Of a stretch of DNA of 64,000 bases, positions 49,855 through 57,608 are shown in pieces. Both the position numbers and the translations under genes were made by a program. Under the pieces are notes generated by a model that ran no database searches, was not told where the DNA came from, and saw only the letters and a program-made list of their open reading frames with translations. The DNA is from an uncultured Verrucomicrobia subdivision 3 bacterium (GTDB taxonomy: Bacteria; Verrucomicrobiota; Verrucomicrobiia; Limisphaerales; DASXHY01). Each line of letters opens with the position of its first letter. Positions within the stretch are counted from its first letter, which is position 1. The stretch is taken from assembly GCA_937890005.1 (NCBI GenBank), contig CALBZA010000083.1, forward strand, positions 62,001 to 126,000, given 5' to 3'.

Positions 49855-52578
49855 TTATTTTTGCAGCAGCGGTTTCAGGAAACGGCCGGTGTGGGATCGG
49901 TTCACCTTCGCAATCTGTTCCGGCGTTCCCTCAGCAACGAGTTCGCCGCCGCCAGTCCCGCCTTCGGGTCCTAGATCGATCACCCAGTCCGCTTCGGCGA
50001 TCAGATCGAGGTTATGCTCAATCACGATGACCGAATGCCCGGCATCCACCAGTCGCTGCACCACATCGACCAGCCGCTGCACATCGGCCATGTGCAAACC
50101 GATCGTCGGTTCTTCGAGAATGAAAAGGTTTCGCTTCTGTTTCGGATCAGGAAGATCGAGCTGTTCCTTCAATCCGGTGAGCAGATGTGTGACAAGCTTC
50201 ACGCGCTGGGCTTCGCCGCCGCTGAGTGTGGGGCTTTGCTGGCCGAGTTTCAGATAGCCGAGCCCGGTGTCGCAGAGCGCCTGAAGCGCGCGCCGGATTT
50301 TCGGCACGCTGCTGAAAAACTCCATCGCTTCCTCCACAGACAGTTCGAGCACCTGCGCGATGTTTTTGCCGTTGTATTCGATGTCGAGCGTTTCGCGGTT
50401 GAAGCGGCAGCCTTCGCACGTTTCGCAGCGCACGTAGGCGGGCGGAAGGAAGTTCATTTCCATTTTGATCTGTCCCGCGCCTTCACATTCGGGACAGCGC
50501 CCCTGCGCGCTGTTGAAGGAAAACCGGCTTGGCGAATAACCGCGCAATCGCGCTTCGGGAACCTGCGCAAAGAGCTGGCGGATGACATCGAAGAACCCGA
50601 CGTAAGTGGCTGGGATCGATCGCGGCGTGCGTCCGATCGGTGACTGGTCCACTTCGTAAACCGCTTTGAGCGATTCGAAACCGGCGAGCGTTTCGGATTT
50701 CGTGTTTCGCGTTTTGCGGTTCAAGGCTTCAGTCACCGAAGGCAGCAGACATTCGCGAATCAACGTGCTTTTGCCGGAACCGCTGACGCCAGTGACCACC
50801 ACGAAGCGGCCCAACGGAAAACGCACCGTGAGATTTTTTAGATTGTTCACGGACGCGTTTTTCAGCGTGAGCCAGGGGAATTGCGCATTGCGGATTGCGG
50901 ATTGCGGATTTGGGACCGGACGGCGTTCGCCGCGCGTCGGATATTTTTTATTCGCGCGAAGGCATTTGCCGGTGAGTGAATCGTTGTGGCGAAGCAGTTC
51001 TGAAAGCGTTCCGGCCGCGACGATTTGTCCGCCATGAACTCCGGCGCCGGGACCGAGGTCGATGATGTAATCCGCGCGGCGCATCGTCTCTTCATCGTGC
51101 TCGACGACGATCACCGAATTGCCGCGAGCCTGAAGTCGCTGGAGCGTGGACAGCAGTTGCTCGTTGTCGCGGGCGTGCAGTCCGATCGTCGGCTCATCCA
51201 GCACGTAGAGCACGCCGCTGAGATTGGATCCGAGCTGAGCCGCGAGGCGAATGCGTTGCGCTTCGCCTCCTGAAAGGGTAGGAACGCTGCGGCCGAGATG
51301 CAGGTAGCCGAGGCCGACCTCGTTCAGAAATTTCAGGCGTTCGCGGATTTCCGGCAGAATATCGCGCGCAATTTCCGCTTCGCGACCTTTGAAACCGACT
51401 TGTCGGAACAACGCTTCCGCGTCTTCAACGCTCATCCGTCCGAAATCTTCAATCGTGAGAAATGATTGGGAAGCCGTCGTGAATTTCCGGGATTGTGGCC
51501 GCGCTATTTTCAACTTCGCGGCCAACAGCGGCAATCGGACGGCTCGGGCAATGGGATTCAGCCGGGCGCCATTGCATTCGGGACAGAGTTCGCGATTACC
51601 TTCCTGCCATTCGAACCAGCTTTCCGCAATTGCATCTTCGCGCGCGCCGCGATCGACATCTTCCGGCATGTAGAACAATTCGCCGAAGCCGCGGCATTTC
51701 GGACACCAGCCTTGCGCAGAGTTGTAACTGAAATTTTTGGGATCGAGCGGCTCAAACGAACGCCCGCAACCGGGGCAGGATCGTTCCGTGGAATGAATCG
51801 TCAGCCGCTTGTGATTATCGAGCGCGAACAACGTGCCGTGGCCGAGTTTCAAAGCTTCGTCGATCAGCTCCTGCGACGTTTTTGTTGATTCGTTCTTTTT
51901 TCGCTGTGTCTGTGCGTCTTTGCGGTTCAGAACGCCGACAACGATTTCCACGTCGTGCTCGCGAAAGCGGTCAAGTCGGAAAGGTTCGCTCGTCTTGAAA
52001 ATTTTTCCGTCTGCGCGGATTTCCTTGTAACCGTGTTTGGCGGCCCATTCAGCGACGTCGCTGTGAAAGCCTTTGCGGTTTTTTACGATCGGCGCGAGCA
52101 GGAGCAGGTCGCCGCGTTGTTTCAATTCCTGCTGAAGGCGGCGTCCGAGCTCGTCGCGCGTCTGCGCTTCCACCGGCAACTGGCAGTCGGGACAGTGCTG
52201 GACGCCAAGCCGGGCGAACAGCAGTCGGACGAAATGAAAAATTTCCGTGACGGTCGCCACGGTGCTTTTTCCGCCGCCGCGCGAGTTCCGCTGCTCAATG
52301 CTGACGGTTGGCGGAATGCCGGTGATCAGGTCCACGTCAGGCCGCGACATCTGCTCGACGAACTGCCGCGCATAGACGTTCATTGAATCCAGGAAACGCC
52401 GCTGGCCTTCGGCAAAGATGAGGTCGAACGCGAGCGTGCTTTTGCCGGAGCCGCTTACACCGGTGATGACAACGAACTTGTCCCGCGGCAACGTGAGCGA
52501 AAGATTCTTGAGGTTGTGCTCGCGCGCGCCGTGGATGGCGATGCTTTCGGACGGAGGAATTTCGGTTTCTTTAAACAC
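49855..52578 (-). CDS. uvrA: UvrA-family excinuclease ATPase (first of two paralogues)
   Basis: A 907-residue UvrA-like protein. First Walker A is VSGSGKSTLAFD near residue 40 and the second VSGSGKSTLIRE near 600, each followed by signature LSGGEAQR and a DEPTIGLH Walker B. Zinc elements appear as Cys-x-x-Cys pairs (CPGCG...CPKC; CPECE...CETC). It is somewhat shorter than the roughly 940-residue standard and its segment QRNSRGGGKSTVATVTEIFH differs from the canonical QKTTSRNPRSTVGTVTEI, so it may be a paralogue rather than the main repair UvrA. In-frame repeats lie at residues about 218-226, 557-566 and 621-630. Confidence 0.88.
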   Translation of the reverse strand: MFKETEIPPSESIAIHGAREHNLKNLSLTLPRDKFVVITGVSGSGKSTLAFDLIFAEGQRRFLDSMNVYARQFVEQMSRPDVDLITGIPPTVSIEQRNSRGGGKSTVATVTEIFHFVRLLFARLGVQHCPDCQLPVEAQTRDELGRRLQQELKQRGDLLLLAPIVKNRKGFHSDVAEWAAKHGYKEIRADGKIFKTSEPFRLDRFREHDVEIVVGVLNRKDAQTQRKKNESTKTSQELIDEALKLGHGTLFALDNHKRLTIHSTERSCPGCGRSFEPLDPKNFSYNSAQGWCPKCRGFGELFYMPEDVDRGAREDAIAESWFEWQEGNRELCPECNGARLNPIARAVRLPLLAAKLKIARPQSRKFTTASQSFLTIEDFGRMSVEDAEALFRQVGFKGREAEIARDILPEIRERLKFLNEVGLGYLHLGRSVPTLSGGEAQRIRLAAQLGSNLSGVLYVLDEPTIGLHARDNEQLLSTLQRLQARGNSVIVVEHDEETMRRADYIIDLGPGAGVHGGQIVAAGTLSELLRHNDSLTGKCLRANKKYPTRGERRPVPNPQSAIRNAQFPWLTLKNASVNNLKNLTVRFPLGRFVVVTGVSGSGKSTLIRECLLPSVTEALNRKTRNTKSETLAGFESLKAVYEVDQSPIGRTPRSIPATYVGFFDVIRQLFAQVPEARLRGYSPSRFSFNSAQGRCPECEGAGQIKMEMNFLPPAYVRCETCEGCRFNRETLDIEYNGKNIAQVLELSVEEAMEFFSSVPKIRRALQALCDTGLGYLKLGQQSPTLSGGEAQRVKLVTHLLTGLKEQLDLPDPKQKRNLFILEEPTIGLHMADVQRLVDVVQRLVDAGHSVIVIEHNLDLIAEADWVIDLGPEGGTGGGELVAEGTPEQIAKVNRSHTGRFLKPLLQK
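50690..50717. repeat. Four GTTTCGN heptamers inside uvrA1
   Basis: GTTTCGG, ATTTCGT, GTTTCGC, GTTTTGC. On the coding strand they give RKTRNTKSETLAG (residues about 621-630), just before the VDQSPIGRTPRS motif. The other paralogue carries a GCGGATT array at the equivalent place. Confidence 0.85.
50883..50910. repeat. Four GCGGATT heptamers inside uvrA1
   Basis: GCGCATT then three GCGGATT. The coding strand reads NPQSAIRNAQ at residues about 557-566, the linker between the two ATPase halves. Confidence 0.9.
51902..51925. repeat. Period-8 array inside uvrA1
   Basis: CGCTGTGT, CTGTGCGT, CTTTGCGG. On the coding strand it gives RKDAQTQR within LNRKDAQTQRKKNES. Same period-8 family as 28039-28062 and, approximately, 21923-21957. 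Confidence 0.7.
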
Positions 52579-52682
52579 GGTAAATCGTCAACGGTTCAAT
52601 GTATCGAGGCGCTGAATTGACTGAGTCATTCAAATTCTCCGTGAACTCTGCGATCGCTGCGTCTCTGCGTTGAAAAAAGTCT

Positions 52683-52883
52683 TCACTTCTTCGAAATCAA
52701 AATCATGGCCACGCCTGCCGCGCAGCACGCTGCTCCGCCGGCCAGCATCACGATGGCTGGCCTGCTCGATGAACCGCGCAGGGCGCGTCCGAGCTTCGAC
52801 TCAAGGGAATTTCGTGCCTGCCAGCCGTTAACGAGCAACACGACTCCGCCGGCCAGCAGAGCGATACCGATGATTTTTTTCAT
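52683..52883 (-). CDS. DUF3185 family small membrane protein
   Basis: A 66-residue protein with two hydrophobic segments: IIGIALLAGGVVLLVNGWQA at the start and IVMLAGGAACCAAGVAMILI at the end, separated by a short polar part (NSLESKLGRALRGS). This is the DUF3185 layout; function unknown. Its first 56 bases overlap the 3' end of the upstream uvrA in another frame, which suggests the two are co-transcribed and perhaps coupled. Confidence 0.75.
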   Translation of the reverse strand: MKKIIGIALLAGGVVLLVNGWQARNSLESKLGRALRGSSSRPAIVMLAGGAACCAAGVAMILISKK

Positions 52884-55800
52884 GTGAGAGGGTGGTTGGT
52901 TTTTGTTCGAGAACAGATTTGAGCGCCGTGCTGGTATGGCTGCGCGGACAAGTGATGATTTCTTCAGGCGTTCCAGCGGCAATGATTTCGCCGCCTTCGT
53001 CGCCTGCGTCAGGTCCGATATCAACGATCCAATCCGCGCACTTGATCACGTCCAGGTTATGTTCGATGACGAGCACGGAATGTCCTGCATCGACGAGGCG
53101 TTGAAACACTTTGAGCAGGATTCGCACGTCGTCGAAGTGCAATCCGGTTGTGGGTTCGTCAAAAAGGAACAGCGTTTTTTCCTGCTGCGATGCTTTGGTA
53201 TCCGAAACGCGTGATTCGGTTTCTTGAACTGCTGTTGCGGATTCGGACGCGGATTCCGCGAGATGACGAACGAGTTTGAGCCGCTGGCTTTCGCCGCCGG
53301 ACAACGTGTTGATCGGTTGACCGAGCTTCAAGTAACCAAGCCCAACTTCCTGAAGAAGGCGGAGACCGTTGATCGCACGGCGCGCTGGCTTTGAATCGGT
53401 GAAGCCGCGTAGAAAATCCACGACTTCGTCCGCGGTGGCTTCGAGGATGTCGCCGATGGACCAGGTGGGGGATTGCGGATTGGAGTGTGCGTTTTCTGCG
53501 GTGGGTTGAATTTTGACCTCAAGAATATGCTGGCGATAGCGGCGGCCGTTGCAATCGGGGCAGCGAATAAACACGTCGCTGAGGAACTGCATTTCGATTT
53601 TTTCAAAGCCTGCGCCGCGGCAGCGTTCGCACTGGCCCTGGGCGGAATTGAAGCTGAACGCGCTGGCGTTCAGTCCACGCTGACGCGCGATTTCCGATTG
53701 CGCAAAGACTTCGCGGATGTCGTCGAACGCGCCAATGTAAACCGCCGGATTGGATCGCGGGGTTTTGCCGAGAATTGTCTGATCCACCAGGACCACGCGG
53801 GTGAGATGTTCGGCGCCTTCAAGAATTGCGGATTGCGGATTGCGGATTGCGGATTCGGTCGAATCAGAGTCTTCGGTTTCGGTTCGTTCGCTGGACTCGG
53901 ATTCCGATTGGCCGAAACGCTCGGAAGCTTTGGTGAATTTCAGATTCGCTGCATTGGTTCGCAATTTTGCTTCGAGCGTGGGCAACAACACTTCGCGAAT
54001 CAACGTGGTCTTGCCCGAGCCGCTGACACCTGTCACGGCGACGAATCGATTCAATGGAATTTCTACCGAGACACTATTCAGGTTGTGACGTCGGGCGTTT
54101 TCCAGCCGGAGAACGGGGAAGGGAACGGGTTTTCCAAATGGAACCGCCGCTTCGTTCAGAGCGAGGTTTGTTTCGTTCGAACTCCGAATACCGACACGTT
54201 GAATCGGCACGGGACGTCGGGGCGGAACTGGAATCATTTCGCGGCCGCCCAGGTATTTTCCGGTAAGCGATTTTTCGGAACGCAGAATTTCCTGATAGCT
54301 GCCCTGAAAAACAACTTCTCCGCCCGCCGCGCCGTGGCCGGGACCGATGTCGATGATCTGATCCGCCGCGCGCATCACGCTCGCCTCATGCTCGACCACA
54401 ACGACCGTGTTGCCGGCATCGCGAAGTCCCTGAAGAATCCGGATCAGCCGGTCGGTGTCGCGCGGATGCAGTCCAACGCTCGGTTCATCCAGAACGAAGA
54501 GCGTGTTCACCAGGCGCGTGCCGAGGCAGGTGGTGAGATTGACGCGCTCGGTTTCGCCGCCCGAAAGAGAGCGGGTTGGACGATCGAGCGTCAGATAGCC
54601 GAGCCCGACATCGTTCAGAAACCGAAGGCGTGAGCGGACTTCGGAAAGAACGATTTCGATTGGGGATGGTGGAGTGCGGGTTGCGGATTTCCTCCCGGCA
54701 GTTCGAAACGTTTCCGCCAGATTTTCCACAAGCACGAGCGCATCGCGGATCGGCAGCGCATAAAAATCCGAAAGCGTAATCTGTTCGAGCCGCGTGCCGT
54801 CCTGATTCCGCAATCCACAATCCGCAATCCGCAATTTATAGAGCAGCGCTTCCGGCTGAAGCCGCGCTCCCTTGCAGTCGGGGCAAAGCGTGTAGGCGCG
54901 ATAGCGCGAGAGCAGCACTCGAACGTGCATTTTGTAAGCCTTCGATTCCAGCCAGCGGAAGTAGCCTTTCACGCCATACCAGGCGCGCGGCCATTCATGT
55001 TCCTCGTCCTTGCCGTAGTCGGGATCGCCATTGATGACGAAGTCCTGCCATTTCTCCGGAAGCTTTTCGAAAGGAACGTCTGTCGGAATTTCAAGCGCAC
55101 GACAGGCGCGGAGCAAATCCCGTTGAGATTCAGCGCCCGTTCCGGTCAACCACGGACGGACGACGCCTTCCGCAATCGTTCGGGACCGGTCGGGAACCGC
55201 GAGATCGTAGTCGATCGAAATCACGCGCCCGAAACCTTTGCAGGTGGGACAGGCGCCGACCGGATGATTGAAGCTGAACAGGGCAGGGGACGGCTCGCGA
55301 TATTCGATGTCGCACGTGGCGCAATGGAATCGATTGGAGAAAAGTTTTGGGTTTTGAGTTTTGAGTTCGGAGTTATTGGTGCCCCACTCATGAATCGCGA
55401 GCTTGCCTTTGCCGAAATGATACGCCTGTTCACAGGCTTCGACGAAGCGCGCGCGGTTTGTCGGAACAAGCTTCACGCGATCCTGAACCACGGTGATTGC
55501 GGATTGGGGATTGCGGATTGCGGACTGTTGAAACTCTTCGAGTCTCAGGACATTTCCATTCGCCAGAACGCGCTGATAGCCTTGTTTGGAAATCAACCCG
55601 AGCGATTCCTCGAGAGAAAGCTTTTCGGAGATGGGAACATCAAACGTGATTAAAACTTCACCCGCATCGTCTTTTCCAGATTCCGCAATCCGCAATCCGC
55701 AATCCGCATTGACGATCTCCCAAACCTGCTGTGGCGATTCCTTCGTGACCGGCTGTCCACATTGTTTGCAATGCAACCGCGCCACGTGCGGCCACAGCAT

Positions 55801-56145
55801 TTTCATGTGATCGCAGATTTCGGTCATCGTTCCGACCGTGGACCGTGTCGTTTTGACGGCGTTGCGCTGTTCGATCGCGATGGCCGGCGGGATGCCTTCG
55901 ATGCTGTCCACCTGCGGCTTGTCCATTCGATCGAAAAATTGCCGCGCGTAGGGAGAAAAGGTTTCGATGTAACGGCGCTGTCCTTCGGCAAAGAGCGTGT
56001 CGAACGCGAGGGAACTCTTGCCTGATCCGCTCAATCCAGTGATGACGATCAACTGATTGAACGGCAGGTCGAGATTGAAGTTCTTCAGATTGTTGTGGCG
56101 GACGCCCTTGAGGCGAATGGCTCCCCGCGCGGCTGATTTCGACAT
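52828..56145 (-). CDS. uvrA: UvrA-family excinuclease ATPase with seven in-frame heptamer arrays (second paralogue)
   Basis: A 1105-residue UvrA-like protein, about 165 longer than usual. First Walker A is LSGSGKSSLAFD, with motif QRNAVKTTRSTVGTMTEICD; signature LSGGETER; DEPSVGLHPRD Walker B. The second half has VSGSGKTTLIREV, VDQTILGKTPRS, LSGGESQR and FDEPTTGLHFDD. Zinc Cys pairs appear at HCATCD...CPTC and CERC...CPDC. The extra length comes largely from seven repeat-derived insertions (residues about 147-156, 207-218, 257-268, 438-447, 486-493, 764-773, 889-893) and a 20-residue C-terminal run-on that overlaps the DUF3185 gene. The frame is intact despite these, so the gene is probably expressed. 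Confidence 0.85.
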   Translation of the reverse strand: MSKSAARGAIRLKGVRHNNLKNFNLDLPFNQLIVITGLSGSGKSSLAFDTLFAEGQRRYIETFSPYARQFFDRMDKPQVDSIEGIPPAIAIEQRNAVKTTRSTVGTMTEICDHMKMLWPHVARLHCKQCGQPVTKESPQQVWEIVNADCGLRIAESGKDDAGEVLITFDVPISEKLSLEESLGLISKQGYQRVLANGNVLRLEEFQQSAIRNPQSAITVVQDRVKLVPTNRARFVEACEQAYHFGKGKLAIHEWGTNNSELKTQNPKLFSNRFHCATCDIEYREPSPALFSFNHPVGACPTCKGFGRVISIDYDLAVPDRSRTIAEGVVRPWLTGTGAESQRDLLRACRALEIPTDVPFEKLPEKWQDFVINGDPDYGKDEEHEWPRAWYGVKGYFRWLESKAYKMHVRVLLSRYRAYTLCPDCKGARLQPEALLYKLRIADCGLRNQDGTRLEQITLSDFYALPIRDALVLVENLAETFRTAGRKSATRTPPSPIEIVLSEVRSRLRFLNDVGLGYLTLDRPTRSLSGGETERVNLTTCLGTRLVNTLFVLDEPSVGLHPRDTDRLIRILQGLRDAGNTVVVVEHEASVMRAADQIIDIGPGHGAAGGEVVFQGSYQEILRSEKSLTGKYLGGREMIPVPPRRPVPIQRVGIRSSNETNLALNEAAVPFGKPVPFPVLRLENARRHNLNSVSVEIPLNRFVAVTGVSGSGKTTLIREVLLPTLEAKLRTNAANLKFTKASERFGQSESESSERTETEDSDSTESAIRNPQSAILEGAEHLTRVVLVDQTILGKTPRSNPAVYIGAFDDIREVFAQSEIARQRGLNASAFSFNSAQGQCERCRGAGFEKIEMQFLSDVFIRCPDCNGRRYRQHILEVKIQPTAENAHSNPQSPTWSIGDILEATADEVVDFLRGFTDSKPARRAINGLRLLQEVGLGYLKLGQPINTLSGGESQRLKLVRHLAESASESATAVQETESRVSDTKASQQEKTLFLFDEPTTGLHFDDVRILLKVFQRLVDAGHSVLVIEHNLDVIKCADWIVDIGPDAGDEGGEIIAAGTPEEIITCPRSHTSTALKSVLEQKPTTLSHEKNHRYRSAGRRSRVAR
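53468..53481. repeat. Two GCGGATT-type heptamers inside uvrA2
   Basis: GGGGATT, GCGGATT; coding strand gives SNPQS within AENAHSNPQSPTW. The shortest array; weakest of the set. Confidence 0.6.
53828..53855. repeat. Four GCGGATT heptamers inside uvrA2
   Basis: Four perfect units. Coding strand SAIRNPQSAI, after an acidic Ser/Glu-rich stretch and before VDQTILGKTPRS. Equivalent in position to the GTTTCGN array of uvrA1. Confidence 0.9.
54669..54689. repeat. Three degenerate GCGGATT heptamers inside uvrA2
   Basis: GTGGAGT, GCGGGTT, GCGGATT: exactly 21 bases. Coding strand gives KSATRTPP. Confidence 0.65.
54805..54832. repeat. Four AATCCGC heptamers inside uvrA2 (opposite orientation)
   Basis: ATTCCGC, AATCCAC, AATCCGC, AATCCGC. 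The coding strand therefore reads GCGGATT units: LRIADCGLRNQ. Confidence 0.88.
55343..55377. repeat. Five AGTTTTG-type heptamers inside uvrA2
   Basis: AGTTTTG, GGTTTTG, AGTTTTG, AGTTCGG, AGTTATT. The coding strand reads NNSELKTQNPKL, the only stop-free orientation of this unit. Confidence 0.9.
55492..55526. repeat. Five GCGGATT-type heptamers inside uvrA2
   Basis: GGTGATT, GCGGATT, GGGGATT, GCGGATT, GCGGACT. Coding strand QQSAIRNPQSAIT. Confidence 0.88.
55680..55707. repeat. Four AATCCGC heptamers inside uvrA2
   Basis: ATTCCGC then three AATCCGC. Coding strand NADCGLRIAESG. Confidence 0.9.
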
Positions 56146-56187
56146 GCTCGCGCAAAGTAGAGTCGGTCAAAGCGGGACGCAAGTCAG

Positions 56188-56685
56188 TCAGGCAGGTGTT
56201 TCCTGGACCTGCGCCGGAACTCGGCGGCGAAGCAATCCGCGATAGGCTCCGCCCATGATTCCGCCGAAGAAAAAATGCGCGAAGGCGACCACCCATTCGT
56301 CGCCCAGCATTTGTGGAAATGCCGTGCGGAAGAAGGCGAAGTTGACGAGGTACAGGAGTCCTCCAAGAACCGCGCCGGCGAGCACAGCCCAAAGCTTGGT
56401 GATGCGCGAAACCACCAAAGCGATCACAAAACCGTAGAGAAGGGACAGTCCGAGATGGAACAGTTTCGAGAGAACGACGGGCATTCCCAGTTCTTCTGGA
56501 ACCACGCGTCCCATCACAACCGGCGCGAAGAACGTCAGTCCGGACCACGGACTGGCGCGAGGCACCACAAGGAGCACGAAGCCGGCGATCAAACTCGCGC
56601 CAAGCACAGCCATCCATTGAATGTGGTTTCCCGTTTCCGGCGGACATTCGTACGGGCGATCTGATTCGGATTCATTTGTGTTCAT
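56188..56685 (-). CDS. Small polytopic membrane protein
   Basis: A 165-residue protein with four membrane segments: MAVLGASLIAGFVLLVVP, LSKLFHLGLSLLYGFVIALV, LWAVLAGAVLGGLLYLVNFA and VVAFAHFFFGGIMGGAYRGL. It has a polar N terminus rich in Glu/Ser and a basic C terminus. I do not recognise the family. Its start overlaps the preceding gene's stop by four bases (ATGA), so it is the third gene of a coupled operon. Confidence 0.65.
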   Translation of the reverse strand: MNTNESESDRPYECPPETGNHIQWMAVLGASLIAGFVLLVVPRASPWSGLTFFAPVVMGRVVPEELGMPVVLSKLFHLGLSLLYGFVIALVVSRITKLWAVLAGAVLGGLLYLVNFAFFRTAFPQMLGDEWVVAFAHFFFGGIMGGAYRGLLRRRVPAQVQETPA

Positions 56686-56918
56686 GCGGAAAAAGCTTTT
56701 ACGCCGACGCGTCGGGCGACGAATCGACGTTGTCTGGAAGGAGATGGGCCCGGACGAGGCTGGCTGGCGGTTTCCTGAAATTCATCCAGACGCTTCTCAA
56801 TTCGATGCAATCCCTCGGCGAGCTGCGCCATGGCGCGGTAGAACTCGGGTGGATGGTGGTTCCTGCCCATTTCCAGCTGGCGGAGCAGTTCTGCGGCTTC
56901 CTGGAGCGGGCGTTTCAT
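56682..56918 (-). CDS. Small protein of unknown function
   Basis: A 78-residue soluble protein, helical at the start (MKRPLQEAAELLRQLEMG ... MAQLAEGLHRIEKRLDEF), then Pro/Arg-rich with a basic end. No family recognised. The ATG overlaps the stop of the DUF5069 gene (TAATG) and its own stop overlaps the next start, which is the main support for it being real. Confidence 0.6.
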   Translation of the reverse strand: MKRPLQEAAELLRQLEMGRNHHPPEFYRAMAQLAEGLHRIEKRLDEFQETASQPRPGPSPSRQRRFVARRVGVKAFSA

Positions 56919-57220
56919 TAATGAGGCTGGGGAGATTTGGCGTTGAGACGAAGCCAGTCCGCGACCTCCTCGTCGGAAGCGCCGGTGGCGACAATGTCTT
57001 TGAAGGTATTGAGGTCAATTCCGGCATCTCGTGCGAACGACTGGTCGAATGGACAGCCAAACTGGTAGTCGCCTTCCCAGCCGACCAGCGAGGCGCGGCA
57101 CTTGTCCAAAACTCTTGCGCCGCCTTGGAAGCCGCCGAGTTCCTGTTCAGGTGGGCGTGGCTCCTCCTGACGAAGATCCTTTGCGACAGATTTCAAATCG
57201 TCGATTCTGCTCGTTTTCAT
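56918..57220 (-). CDS. DUF5069 family protein
   Basis: A 100-residue soluble protein matching the DUF5069 pattern: Pro-rich start, LGGFQGGARVLDKCRASLVG (usually LGGxxxLxRxIDKxRAxxxG), the block YQFGCPFDQSF, and a C-terminal GASDEEVADWLR. Function unknown. The start MKTSRIDDLKS is preferred over an ATG six codons upstream; the choice is uncertain. First gene of the three-gene operon. Confidence 0.78.
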   Translation of the reverse strand: MKTSRIDDLKSVAKDLRQEEPRPPEQELGGFQGGARVLDKCRASLVGWEGDYQFGCPFDQSFARDAGIDLNTFKDIVATGASDEEVADWLRLNAKSPQPH

Positions 57221-57608
57221 GCACAAAGCATTCGGCATTAATGTTAACTGTTGAGGCGAACGTCGTTCCGGTGCGTAGGGCTCTCAATGGGGCTGGCACC
57301 CTATTGTGTGACTAAAAAACGTACTTTTCCTGCTTGCAACGTCGGTGGCTGTGTGTTGGAGTCGTCGCTCGCGAGATTGCCGGCAACAACTCGTGGAGGA
57401 CTAACCTCACGCCGGAAATGCACCGATTCTGCGGCAGCCATTGCGCAAACGCGGTGCTGGTGTATTCTGCGTGGGCATTCGGTCTTCCGGTGTTTGCGGT
57501 CTTCAAACGCCTGTAGCGGGCAAGCTTAGCGAAATTGAGCCCCGGTTGGGTTTTGTGTCGAACGACCAGAATTATGAACCAAAAGCGGCCGGGTGCGTCA
57601 GATTATTT
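57221..57608. other. 388-base gap between DUF5069 operon and rpoD
   Basis: Divergent intergenic region that should contain the rpoD promoter. I find no convincing promoter boxes, hairpins or conserved gene. A long open frame continues upstream of the chosen rpoD ATG without recognisable similarity. Confidence 0.5.

Noticed and set aside
53828..55707. Heptamer arrays as a CRISPR array
   Set aside because: Units are 7 bases, contiguous and without spacers; no cas genes are present.
52828..56145. Calling uvrA2 a pseudogene because of repeat insertions
   Set aside because: The frame is uninterrupted and every Walker, signature and zinc motif is present.
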